A DNA stretch of 64,000 bases from DATKUC01 sp964577375. Its GTDB lineage: Bacteria; Spirochaetota; Spirochaetia; DSM-27196; DATKUC01. Shown one piece after another: positions 16,663-25,025 of the stretch (position 1 is the first letter of the stretch; each line of letters starts with the position of its first letter). The position numbers were made by a program, and so were the translations under genes. The notes under the pieces are model-generated. The model did no database searches, was not told the DNA's origin, and was given only the letters and a program-made list of their open reading frames with translations. The stretch spans positions 65,224-129,223 of the forward strand of contig CAZNYW010000003.1 of assembly GCA_964577375.1 (NCBI GenBank). The letters are read 5' to 3'.

Positions 16663-18708
16663 ATGGTAGACTCTATCGAGAAATTCACAGCGAAGCTTGG
16701 CGACTATGAGGACCAGGAACGGGAACGGATTCTCGCCGCCTGCGCCCACGCCCAGACTCTGCACAAAGACCAGCTTCGCGACAGCGGCGAGCCCTATTTC
16801 ATCCACCCGCTGCAGGTAGCCGAAATTCTCGTCGACATCAAAATGGACGCCCGTACCGTAGTGGCCGCCCTGCTTCACGACGTCCTGGAAGACACGCTTG
16901 TCACCCGTCAGGACCTCCGGCGTGAATACGGCCGCGAGGTGGAGTCGCTGGTAAACGGGGTCACCAAAATCAACATCGTAAAGGCGAAAAACAAGAACGT
17001 GCAGGAGGCCGAGACCATCCGGAAAATGCTGTTCGCGATGGTCAAGGACATCCGTGTCATCCTGATAAAGCTCGCCGACAAGCTGCACAATATGCGAACG
17101 CTTCAGTTCAAGACCGAGCCGCGCCGGAAAGCCATCGCGCAGGAGTGCCTCGACATCTACGCGCCGCTGGCCGGAAGGCTCGGTATTTCGGGCCTCAAGG
17201 ATGAACTCGAAGACCTGTCGCTGAAACATTTGAACCACGAGGCATACGATCAGATCAAAGCGTTCGTCGCCCAGAAACGCGGCGAGCGCGCGGAGTACCT
17301 CGACCGCGTCGAGAAGGCAATCTACGAGGCGGCAGCGTCGGAGAACATCGACGTGAAGGTAGAAACGCGCGCCAAACATTTTTACTCCATCTACCAGAAG
17401 ATGAAGCGGCGCAGCAAGGCCATCGACGAGATCTACGATCTGCTCGGGATCCGGGTTATGTGCAACAACCAGAACGAGTGCTACACCCTGCTTGGCCTGG
17501 TGCATCAACTGTGGATGCCTATAGAGGGCCGCTTCAAAGACTACATAGCGATGCCGAAGGCCAACAAATATCAGAGCCTGCATACGACCGTCATGTGTTA
17601 CGGGGGGAAGCTCATCGAAATACAGATCCGAACCTACGACATGCATCACATCGCGGAGTACGGCATCGCCGCGCACTGGCTCTACAAACAACAGCTAAGC
17701 CCGGAAGGCGTGAAACCGGAAGATCTAGCCATCATCAACCGGGTCAAGAGCCTGAACGGCTTCAGGATTACATCGAATGAGTTTCTCGACGAGATCAAAC
17801 GCGAGCTCCTGAAAGACTCCATCTACGTGTTCACGCCCAAGGGAGATGCCATCGAGCTTCCCAAGGGTTCGACGCCGATCGACTTCGCCTATCACATACA
17901 TACAGAGATAGGCAATCACTGCGTCGGGGCCAAGGCGGACGGCATGATCGTCCCTCTCAGGGAGGAACTCAAGAACACGCAGGTAATCGAGGTGATGACC
18001 TCACCCCAGGCACACCCCCACGTCAACTGGCTGCGGTTCGTGCGAACCACCCGTGCGCGGAGCAAGATTCGCACATGGCTCAACCGGCACGATGAGACCC
18101 TCATCATCGACCGCAACATTGTCGCCCGAAAGAAGACCGATCATCCTCACCACGATCTCAAGCCGGAACGGAAGCACGCCGGGCCGGAAACTGCACAGAC
18201 CCACGTCGATCCGCAGCAGATCATGGACACCAGCAAGGTCGGGATCCGTATTGGAAACGAACGTAACATGATGATCCGGTTCGCGCAGTGCTGCCACCCG
18301 TCCACCGGCGACGATATTATCGGCTACGTCTCGCGCGGAAGAGGCATCATAGTGCACAGGCGGGGATGCAGCAATCTGAATTATATCGCGGACTTCAAAG
18401 AGAGAACGATCGAGGTGGAATGGGAGACCGTCTCTCCCAAGGCGACCCGGCGCTTCCGGGTAACGGCACGAAGGACCCTCGACCTGTTCTCCGAAATCGA
18501 GGGTGCGGTCCGGAAGTACAAAGGACATCTCATCGAGGGCAAGATCGAAGAGACCGATTCCGAGCACCTGCAGGCGGTCTTCACGATGGAGCTCGAGCGG
18601 CGGGAGGATTTCAAACGGGTGATGAAGAGCATTCGCGCGGTTCCCGTCGTGCTCAACATCGTCGAGTTCGGGCACCAGACTACCGAACCTCTCAATCTCG
18701 GCATATAG
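16663..18708 (+). CDS. rel: Bifunctional (p)ppGpp synthetase/hydrolase
   Basis: Makes and degrades the stringent-response alarmone. In this 681-residue form, the HD hydrolase domain is intact (HDVLEDT, H72-D73). The synthetase domain has RFKD at 290-293, the version found in bifunctional enzymes rather than the acidic motif of synthetase-only RelA, and TGS (from about 387), zinc-finger-like AQCCHP and C-terminal ACT domains follow. The ATG at 16663 avoids the 50-base overlap with prmC that a TTG at 16606 would need. It is probably the only long RSH enzyme here, as is usual outside gamma-proteobacteria. Confidence 0.95.
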   Translation: MVDSIEKFTAKLGDYEDQERERILAACAHAQTLHKDQLRDSGEPYFIHPLQVAEILVDIKMDARTVVAALLHDVLEDTLVTRQDLRREYGREVESLVNGVTKINIVKAKNKNVQEAETIRKMLFAMVKDIRVILIKLADKLHNMRTLQFKTEPRRKAIAQECLDIYAPLAGRLGISGLKDELEDLSLKHLNHEAYDQIKAFVAQKRGERAEYLDRVEKAIYEAAASENIDVKVETRAKHFYSIYQKMKRRSKAIDEIYDLLGIRVMCNNQNECYTLLGLVHQLWMPIEGRFKDYIAMPKANKYQSLHTTVMCYGGKLIEIQIRTYDMHHIAEYGIAAHWLYKQQLSPEGVKPEDLAIINRVKSLNGFRITSNEFLDEIKRELLKDSIYVFTPKGDAIELPKGSTPIDFAYHIHTEIGNHCVGAKADGMIVPLREELKNTQVIEVMTSPQAHPHVNWLRFVRTTRARSKIRTWLNRHDETLIIDRNIVARKKTDHPHHDLKPERKHAGPETAQTHVDPQQIMDTSKVGIRIGNERNMMIRFAQCCHPSTGDDIIGYVSRGRGIIVHRRGCSNLNYIADFKERTIEVEWETVSPKATRRFRVTARRTLDLFSEIEGAVRKYKGHLIEGKIEETDSEHLQAVFTMELERREDFKRVMKSIRAVPVVLNIVEFGHQTTEPLNLGI

Positions 18709-18772
18709 GAAGAACGATCGCGTTGTCGTTGCCGGTCCCCTTGGTTACCTTTGTTGCTTAGGAGGCTCAGCA

Positions 18773-19273
18773 ATGGCTCAAATCACCCACAAAGGCAGTA
18801 CCGTGCACACCGTTGGAGATCTTCCCGCAGTTGGCACCAGCGTTCCCGATTTCAAATTGACCGCTGCCGATATGACCGATATTTCACTCTCAAGCTATCC
18901 GGGTAAGAAGAAGATCCTTAACATCGTTCCCAGCCTGGACACCAGGGTCTGCGCCGCCTCGGCGAGAAAGTTCAATCAGGAAATTGCGGGCCTCGACAAC
19001 GTGGTCTGCCTGACGATAAGCAACGATCTGCCCTACGCGCAGAAGCGGTTCTGCGAGGCCGAGGGCGTGAACAACGTGGTCACCCTCTCACAGCTTCGCA
19101 ACCGCGAGTTCGGCAAGGCTTACGGCGTAGAGTTGATCGACGGGCCGATGGCCGGTCTCCTGAGCCGGGCAGTAGTCGTTCTGGATGAAAACAACAAGGT
19201 GCTTTATACCGAGCAGGTGCCCGACATCGGTCAGGAGCCCAACTATGCAGACGCGCTGAAAGCTGCAAAATGA
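18773..19273 (+). CDS. tpx: Thiol peroxidase
   Basis: Atypical two-cysteine peroxiredoxin that reduces peroxides with thioredoxin. The peroxidatic Cys60 lies in TRVCAASA and the resolving Cys94 in KRFCEAEG, the spacing of E. coli Tpx. 166 residues is normal. A strong ribosome site, TAGGAGG, precedes the ATG. It adds to the oxygen-defence capacity shown by rubrerythrin and rubredoxin elsewhere in the window. Confidence 0.95.
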   Translation: MAQITHKGSTVHTVGDLPAVGTSVPDFKLTAADMTDISLSSYPGKKKILNIVPSLDTRVCAASARKFNQEIAGLDNVVCLTISNDLPYAQKRFCEAEGVNNVVTLSQLRNREFGKAYGVELIDGPMAGLLSRAVVVLDENNKVLYTEQVPDIGQEPNYADALKAAK

Positions 19274-19277
19274 TCGT

Positions 19278-19799
19278 TTGAATCTCAACATCGTTCTGGT
19301 CAATCCCGAAATTCCGCAGAACACCGGGAACGTCGCTCGGACCTGCGCCGCACTCGGCGCGACGCTCCACCTGGTGGAACCGCTCGGCTTCTCGCTGGAG
19401 GACCGCTATCTGAGGCGCGCCGGGCTGGATTACTGGCACCTTCTGGAGGTGCGGGTGCATGCAGGGCTCGGGGAGGTCCTGGGCCGGTGCGACCGCGCCT
19501 CCCGCTTCTTCGCCTCCGCGCATGCGACCGAGGAATACACCCGGATCAGCTACCCCGATCCATGCTATCTTTTCTTCGGCCCCGAATCGAAGGGACTTCC
19601 CGGCGCGCTGCTGAACGGCGACGAAGGACAAGCGGTGCTCATCCCGGTGCGCGAAGGTGCGCGTTCACTCAACCTTTCAAACGCGGTGGCGGTGGTCGCC
19701 TACGAGGTGCACCGGCAGAACCGGTTTGAAGGACTGGGAAGGTCCGGTCTGCCGCCGGAGAGCGGCCGGAACAATTCTGGCGGTGAGGTGATGCGTTGA
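19278..19799 (+). CDS. trmL: tRNA (cytidine(34)-2'-O)-methyltransferase
   Basis: SPOUT-class enzyme that methylates the wobble ribose of certain leucine tRNAs. Hallmarks are the N-terminal NIVLVNPEIPQNTGNVARTC, FGPESKGLP, and the C-terminal knot segment IPVREGARSLNLSNAVAVVAYE. 173 residues is typical with a short extra tail. It starts at a TTG four bases after tpx, and its end overlaps the start of proC by one base, so tpx, trmL and proC may form one operon. Confidence 0.92.
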   Translation: MNLNIVLVNPEIPQNTGNVARTCAALGATLHLVEPLGFSLEDRYLRRAGLDYWHLLEVRVHAGLGEVLGRCDRASRFFASAHATEEYTRISYPDPCYLFFGPESKGLPGALLNGDEGQAVLIPVREGARSLNLSNAVAVVAYEVHRQNRFEGLGRSGLPPESGRNNSGGEVMR

Positions 19800-20641
19800 T
19801 GAAAAGAATCGGAATAGTAGGTTTTGGGACGATGGGCGAGGCGATCGTGCGCGGACTGCGTGCGAAGGATCGGTCCATCACGGCGTCGGTGGTCGAGAAG
19901 ATGCCTGAACGAAGAGCGCGGGCGGCCGAGATTGAGGGGGTGACCGACCTTTCGGAGCGTCCCGATGAGCTTCGTGACCGGTCGGACCTGATAGTGCTCG
20001 CCGTGAAGCCCCAGGACCTGGATAACGTGGTCGAATCGATCGGGCACATCCTTGCGGGAAACCGCATCGTCTCGATTCTTGCCGGCACCACGATAAACAG
20101 TCTGTTGACCCACCTGCCCGGCTGCAGTTTCGTCCGTTTCATGCCCAACCTCGCCGCTTCTCTCGGAAAGGCGGCCGTCGGCGTAGCGATGCCTCCGGAC
20201 ACGACTCCGCAGTTCCGCGCCGACGCGCTGACGGTGGCCGAAGCGATCGGCGTTCCCTTCGAAATTCCGGAACGTCTTCTTGCCGCCTTCACCGGGCTTT
20301 CAGGCTCGGGAATTGCCTATGTCTTTCAGTTCATTCACGCAATGAGCCTGGGGGGAACCCGGGCCGGCATCACCTATGAGCAGTCGCTCGAGATCACTGT
20401 CCAGGTGGTCGCGGGGGCGCTCTCGCTTCTCCGCGCCGACGCGGGATCTCCCGACGGCGGCGAAACCGGGACGGGCCAGCCTGCCGGCAGGCATCATCCG
20501 CAGGAGCTCCTGAGCAAGGTGATCTCGCCCGCCGGAACAACGATCGACGGCGTGCGGGCGCTCGAGCGCGGCGGCTTTACAGCAAGCGTTATGGATGCGG
20601 TTGTGGCGGCGGCCAGGCGTGCCGACCGGCTCGAACAGTAG
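19799..20641 (+). CDS. proC: Pyrroline-5-carboxylate reductase
   Basis: Last step of proline synthesis. An N-terminal Rossmann motif GIVGFGTMGEAI binds NAD(P)H, and the C-terminal family signature SPAGTTIDGVRALERGGF is intact. 280 residues is normal. The ATG at 19799 overlaps the trmL stop (TGATG). A Gly/Thr-rich insert around residues 215-235 is the only unusual stretch. The convergent chorismate mutase gene ends 39 bases downstream. Confidence 0.95.
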   Translation: MKRIGIVGFGTMGEAIVRGLRAKDRSITASVVEKMPERRARAAEIEGVTDLSERPDELRDRSDLIVLAVKPQDLDNVVESIGHILAGNRIVSILAGTTINSLLTHLPGCSFVRFMPNLAASLGKAAVGVAMPPDTTPQFRADALTVAEAIGVPFEIPERLLAAFTGLSGSGIAYVFQFIHAMSLGGTRAGITYEQSLEITVQVVAGALSLLRADAGSPDGGETGTGQPAGRHHPQELLSKVISPAGTTIDGVRALERGGFTASVMDAVVAAARRADRLEQ

Positions 20642-20680
20642 TCTCCGCGAAGATCCAACCTGGCGGTGATGAAAGTCCGA

Positions 20681-21418
20681 TCACTCCGGCCGTGAGATCA
20701 GGTATCGCACCTCTCCCTCTTTTGTGAGCGGAATAATGGTGTCCCGGTAGAACTCCAGCACGGCATCCTCATCGATCCGTGTCCTGACAGCGCCGTTCAC
20801 GTGAGCCTGAATGTATCGGACCTTGTCACGAACACGCCTGATGATGTTCTCCTCCACTTCAGGACGCGTCAGTTGAGCAACCAGGCGGCTGCGGTCGTCG
20901 GCCTCGATGAGGAGCCGATACCCCGGCGTGTTCGCCCTGTACTTCACCTCGGCAACGTACATCGCCCCGAAATGGATGCGCCGGGAGATGGCCTGGAGGG
21001 CGTGCACGTCGTGCTCGACGCTCGAGCCGAACTGCTCGTCGATTCCCTCCGCGCAGAAGCGACGGACGAAGGCGAGATATGCCGCCCGTATTTCGGAGGT
21101 AAGGTTTACCGCGTCGAAGTCAGAAAGCCGGAGGATGGTCGGGGGAAGGATTACCGTCCGGCGAGAGGCAGGAAGGTCTCGCGAGAAGGGGCGTTCTTCA
21201 GGAACGTGGAATCGGCCGAACTCGGCATCCATCGTCTCCTGCGAACGAAGGCGCAGCTCGAACAGGCTCTCGCGCGGATCACCGGGAAACCCGCTCTTTC
21301 CCGGTTCGTATACCGGCAGATTCTGCACAAACTGAGCGCGGTCGATGAGCCGGTGAATGATGGTCTCTTCGAGGCCCTCGAGCTGCGCTGCAACATGGTC
21401 GAGCCGAATCGTCGTCAT
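20681..21418 (-). CDS. Chorismate mutase, eukaryotic (yeast/plant) AroQ type
   Basis: Converts chorismate to prephenate for Phe/Tyr synthesis. This 245-residue all-helical protein matches yeast ARO7 and plant enzymes rather than the short bacterial AroQ: LEETIIHRLIDRAQF near the N-terminus, FGSSVEHDVHALQAISRRIHFG at 130-151, VAEVKY and IIPLTKEGEVRYLI at the end. Active-site equivalents of yeast Arg157, Lys168, Glu198, Thr242 and Glu246 are visible as R147, K159, E190, T232 and E236. The position of yeast Arg16 seems to be Ala10. The FGS segment corresponds to the yeast effector-binding region. It stands alone, convergent to proC. Alignment is from memory. Confidence 0.85.
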   Translation of the reverse strand: MTTIRLDHVAAQLEGLEETIIHRLIDRAQFVQNLPVYEPGKSGFPGDPRESLFELRLRSQETMDAEFGRFHVPEERPFSRDLPASRRTVILPPTILRLSDFDAVNLTSEIRAAYLAFVRRFCAEGIDEQFGSSVEHDVHALQAISRRIHFGAMYVAEVKYRANTPGYRLLIEADDRSRLVAQLTRPEVEENIIRRVRDKVRYIQAHVNGAVRTRIDEDAVLEFYRDTIIPLTKEGEVRYLISRPE

Positions 21419-21472
21419 TGGCGATATCCTACCTGAAACGGGGCCCCGCGTCTTCGCGTCCGCGGCCGGCTC

Positions 21473-22060
21473 TCAGCTTTCGACTTCTACCGCCGCCCTG
21501 CCTGCCTGCACGAACCGGATCCAGGAGGCAAAAGAGGCGACGAGCTCGGCAATTCGCGGCAGGTAGCTTCGATCGGTCAGATTACCGTCCTGGTCGAACT
21601 TCTCGTAGGCCGCCGGCACCATGAGCTCGGGGCCGATCATCACGAACATTTTCGTAAACACCGCGACCTGCCGCAGATGGTACTGCGCTCTTGCGGCACC
21701 GAGTCGGCCTCCGGCACCCATCACCGCGACCGGCTTGCCTCGCAGCGGCGAGGTGTCGGGGGGCCGTGACGCCCAGTCGATTGCATTCTTGAACACGCCC
21801 GCGATCGAATAGTTGTATTCGGGGACCGCGAGGAGAAGCCCGTCGGCCGCCGCTATGCGTTCCTTGAAGTCACGGATTACCTGCGGGTCACCCTCGATGC
21901 GCAGATCCTCGTTGTAGAGCGGTATCGGCGCAAGATCGTAGACCTCGATGTTCATCCCGGCCGGCTTGACCTCCTGCGCCGCACGGATCAGCCCCTTGTT
22001 GAAGGAACCCCGGCGTAGGCTTCCTGCTATGGCCAGGACCTGCAATTCACCGCTGCTCAT
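21473..22060 (-). CDS. NAD(P)H-dependent FMN reductase family protein
   Basis: Flavodoxin-like reductase of 195 residues, of the ChrR/YieF/azoreductase type, that reduces quinones, chromate or other acceptors with FMN. The FMN phosphate loop AGSLRRGSFNKGL is near the N-terminus, and PEYNYSIAGVFKNAIDW, the family signature, near residue 80. GAGGRLGAARAQYHLR follows. The physiological substrate cannot be inferred. It begins 54 bases downstream of the ilvD stop on the same strand. Confidence 0.88.
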   Translation of the reverse strand: MSSGELQVLAIAGSLRRGSFNKGLIRAAQEVKPAGMNIEVYDLAPIPLYNEDLRIEGDPQVIRDFKERIAAADGLLLAVPEYNYSIAGVFKNAIDWASRPPDTSPLRGKPVAVMGAGGRLGAARAQYHLRQVAVFTKMFVMIGPELMVPAAYEKFDQDGNLTDRSYLPRIAELVASFASWIRFVQAGRAAVEVES

Positions 22061-22114
22061 ATGCGTGAACTCCGCTGCTGCGTGTCCGGACCGGTCCCCG
22101 TGTCGGCAGACCCG

Positions 22115-23941
22115 CTACAGCTCACGCACCGCCCCGCGGTCGGCCGAGGTCACATGTTTCGCGTACAGGCGAAGCGCCGCGGATACGGTCCGCTCCCGCG
22201 GACCCGGCGTGTACGCCTCCGCACCCCGGCTCTCCTCTTCCTTCCGGCGTGAGGCGAGCTCGGATTCTTCGAGTCTGAGGTTTATCGAGCGGTTGGGGAT
22301 GTCGATGTCTATGATGTCTCCGTCGCGCACCAGCGCAATTCCACCACCCGCCGCCGCCTCCGGAGATACGTGGCCGATCGAGAGCCCGCTCGTGCCGCCG
22401 GAAAATCGGCCGTCGGTGACGAGCGCGCAGCTCTTGCCCAGATGCATGCTCTTGATGTAACTGGTGGGATAGAGCATCTCCTGCATCCCGGGACCGCCTC
22501 TCGGTCCCTCGTACCGGATGACGACGACGTCGCCCTCCTTGACGCGGCCCTCGAGGATTCCGTCGCAGGATGCATCCTGGCTGTTGAATACTTTTGCCGG
22601 CCCGGAGAACTTCAGGATGGAGGAGTCGACCCCGGCGGTCTTCACGATGCAGCCGCTCTCCGCGAGATTGCCGAAGAGAACTGCGAGCCCGCCGTCGGGA
22701 TAGTAGCAGTGCTCGACGTCGCGGATGCAGCCGCCGGCGCGGTCGCGGTCGAGATCCTTGAAGCGGGACGCCTGCGAGCCCATGGTCCGGCTCGGTACAC
22801 CTGCGGGTGCACTCTCGAAGATGGACTTCGCCTCCTCACGCAGGTCCGCGCGTGTAACGTCATACCGGTCGATCGCCTCACCGAGGGTAAGACCGTCGAC
22901 GCGATTCACCGAGCGATCGACGAGGCCACCACGGTCGAGCTCCGCCATTATGGACAGGATCCCACCGGCCCGGTTGACGTCCTCGACGTGAAAGTGCGAG
23001 CTCGGCGCAACCTTGCAGAGGCAGGGAATCTTTCTCGAAAGCATGTCGATATCGCTCATGGTGAAATCGACGCCCGCTTCGTGCGCTATCGCCAGGAGGT
23101 GCAGTACGGTGTTGGTGGATCCGCCCATTGCGATATCGAGCGCCATGGCGTTCATGAACGCTGCCTTGGTGGCGATCGAGCGCGGCAGAACCGAGCTGTC
23201 CTCCTCGCCGTAGTAGCGGTTCGCGAGCTCCACGATACGGGCGCCGGCCTCTTCGAAGAGCTTCAGCCGGTTTGCGTGCGTGGCCACGATGGTTCCGTTT
23301 CCAACAGGCGCCATACCCAGCGCTTCGTTGAGGCAATTCATGGAGTTTGCGGTAAACATTCCCGAGCACGAGCCGCAGGTCGGGCAGGCCGCGTTTTCCA
23401 CCTGATCGATCTCCTCATCGGAAACCGAGGAGTCGGCCGAGAGAACCATGGCGTCGATCAGATCGTACTTCCTGTCGCCGATTCTCCCCGCTTCCATTGG
23501 TCCCCCGGAAACGAAGATGGTGGGGATGTTCAGCCTCATGGCGGCAATCAGCATTCCCGGCGTGATCTTGTCGCAGTTTGAGATACAGATCAGCGCGTCT
23601 GCCTGGTGGGCGTTGACCATGTATTCCACACTGTCGGCAATGAGGTCTCGGGAGGGAAGCGAGTAGAGCATTCCGTCGTGACCCATCGCGATTCCGTCGT
23701 CCACGGCGATCGTGTTGAACTCGGCGGCATAGCAACCCTGCCGTTCGATGATCTCCTTCACCCGCTGGCCGATCTCATGCAGGTGCGTATGTCCCGGTAC
23801 GAACTGGGTGAACGAATTCGCAACCGCGATGACCGGCTTTCCGATCTGCTCGGTCTTCATTCCCGCTGCGCGCCACAGGCTCCGCGCGCCCGCCATCCGC
23901 CGCCCCATAGTGGTCGTTGCGCTTCTCAGACGAAATGCCAT
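22115..23941 (-). CDS. ilvD: Dihydroxy-acid dehydratase
   Basis: Third step of isoleucine/valine synthesis, also giving the 2-keto acids from which branched acyl starters derive. The 608-residue protein has iron-sulfur cysteines in CDKITPGM and CPTCGSCSGMFTANSMNC, and the C-terminal GRFSGGTSGLSIGHVSPEA. The ribosome site GGAGG is well placed before the ATG at 23941. It follows the PTS EIIA gene on the same strand but seems to have its own promoter. It may be relevant to the E1-lipoyl-KASIII fusion at 35.2 kb, which would consume such keto acids if specific for branched chains. Confidence 0.97.
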   Translation of the reverse strand: MAFRLRSATTTMGRRMAGARSLWRAAGMKTEQIGKPVIAVANSFTQFVPGHTHLHEIGQRVKEIIERQGCYAAEFNTIAVDDGIAMGHDGMLYSLPSRDLIADSVEYMVNAHQADALICISNCDKITPGMLIAAMRLNIPTIFVSGGPMEAGRIGDRKYDLIDAMVLSADSSVSDEEIDQVENAACPTCGSCSGMFTANSMNCLNEALGMAPVGNGTIVATHANRLKLFEEAGARIVELANRYYGEEDSSVLPRSIATKAAFMNAMALDIAMGGSTNTVLHLLAIAHEAGVDFTMSDIDMLSRKIPCLCKVAPSSHFHVEDVNRAGGILSIMAELDRGGLVDRSVNRVDGLTLGEAIDRYDVTRADLREEAKSIFESAPAGVPSRTMGSQASRFKDLDRDRAGGCIRDVEHCYYPDGGLAVLFGNLAESGCIVKTAGVDSSILKFSGPAKVFNSQDASCDGILEGRVKEGDVVVIRYEGPRGGPGMQEMLYPTSYIKSMHLGKSCALVTDGRFSGGTSGLSIGHVSPEAAAGGGIALVRDGDIIDIDIPNRSINLRLEESELASRRKEEESRGAEAYTPGPRERTVSAALRLYAKHVTSADRGAVREL

Positions 23942-23958
23942 AGCTTCCTCCGAGGTTT

Positions 23959-23987
23959 ACTTTACCGATAAAGAATTTGCGGGTCAA
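23959..23987 (-). promoter_or_regulatory. Candidate sigma70-type promoter for ilvD
   Basis: On the minus strand TTGACC (23987-23982) and TAAAGT (23964-23959) are exactly 17 bases apart. The predicted leader is only about 11 bases, so the ribosome site would be at the very 5' end. Confidence 0.35.
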
Positions 23988-24005
23988 CCGAGGAGATGCG
24001 TACGC

Positions 24006-24473
24006 CTACAGGCGCTGCATCTCCTCCATCTCGAGGATGAGGTCGAATACGTCCTGGGGCTGAGAGCAGTTCATGATCTTGCTCAGGAAGTTGGGACTTC
24101 CGACCAGACGCGCGCTCTTCTTGAGGATTGCCAGGTGCTTGTCGGAATCATACCGGTCGTCGATCAGAAGCATCACAACGTGCGCCGGCTTCCCGTCCGG
24201 CGCACCGTAGTCGATACCCTGCTTGGACACACCAAAGGCACCGACGGTCCGCTTGAAGAGCCAGAGCGAAGCATGAGGCAGGGCGATGTTGGGAGCAACG
24301 AGCGTGCTCATTACGCTCTCACGCTGCCACAGGGCGTCCATGATTCGGTTGGGATCCGAAATCGCGCCCGTGTCCTCCAGGAAACTCACCATTTCGTGAA
24401 ACAGCTCGGTTTTTGTCTTGCTTGCGAGGTCGACCTTGATTCGGTCCACGCTGAAAATTTCAGAAAGCAACAT
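24006..24473 (-). CDS. PTS EIIA domain protein (PtsN/fructose type)
   Basis: A 155-residue stand-alone phosphotransferase domain. The phosphorylated histidine is in PNIALPHASL. No EIIB or EIIC domain is attached, so it is more likely a regulatory EIIA-Ntr-like protein than a sugar transporter part. The ATG at 24473 has GGGAGGAG 8 bases upstream; the upstream in-frame start at 24497 would overlap the V-ATPase K stop. It lies 27 bases downstream of the K-subunit gene and is probably co-transcribed with the V-ATPase operon, which suggests but does not prove a link between PTS status and the ion pump. Confidence 0.87.
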   Translation of the reverse strand: MLLSEIFSVDRIKVDLASKTKTELFHEMVSFLEDTGAISDPNRIMDALWQRESVMSTLVAPNIALPHASLWLFKRTVGAFGVSKQGIDYGAPDGKPAHVVMLLIDDRYDSDKHLAILKKSARLVGSPNFLSKIMNCSQPQDVFDLILEMEEMQRL

Positions 24474-24500
24474 CGCTGCGGCTCCTCCCGGTGACACGGG

Positions 24501-24974
24501 CTATTTTATCAGACCACCCATCAATATGACAGTCACCAGCCCAAGAATCGCGTAAAACTCCGGAAATGCAGCAAGAACCAGCGTGTTGCCAAAGACGTTG
24601 TGGCCAGATCCTATCGACGTAATGCCGGACGCACAGACCTCTCCCATCTTGATGCCGGAGAAAAGGTTCACCGCGCCAAGCCCGACACCGGCGCCAAAAA
24701 TCAGCGCCGCCTGGTACAGCGTCATCTGCGGGGACATATACCCAGCGTAGATGATGTAGCCGACGAACCCGTACAGCCCCTGTGTCGACGGCAGCGCCGA
24801 AAGCACGAGGTTAACGCCGAAGGTTTCGGGACGTTTCCGGATAGCACCGATTACCGCGTTACCGGCCGTGACAATCCCGATCGCCGACCCGATACCTGAT
24901 AGCCCAAACATCAAACCCAATCCAAGTGCCGCCCAGGTGATGTTACCGCCCATTGCAGCTGCAATCGCTCCCAT
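24501..24974 (-). CDS. atpK: V-type ATPase subunit K (membrane rotor proteolipid)
   Basis: Ion-translocating rotor ring subunit, 157 residues, four transmembrane helices arranged as two hairpins. The essential carboxylate is Glu139 in FPEFYAILG. Compared with the sodium-binding ligands known for Enterococcus hirae NtpK (Leu61, Thr64, Gln65, Gln110, Glu139), the numbering is the same here and Leu61, Thr64, Gln65 and Glu139 are kept, but residue 110 is Met. A good ribosome site (GGAGG) precedes the ATG. It is the seventh gene of the V-ATPase operon. Confidence 0.95.
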   Translation of the reverse strand: MGAIAAAMGGNITWAALGLGLMFGLSGIGSAIGIVTAGNAVIGAIRKRPETFGVNLVLSALPSTQGLYGFVGYIIYAGYMSPQMTLYQAALIFGAGVGLGAVNLFSGIKMGEVCASGITSIGSGHNVFGNTLVLAAFPEFYAILGLVTVILMGGLIK

Positions 24975-25025
24975 GAAAATCCTCCAAGTCTAATAGATCT
25001 ATCGTTCCCACACGGAATCAAAGTT

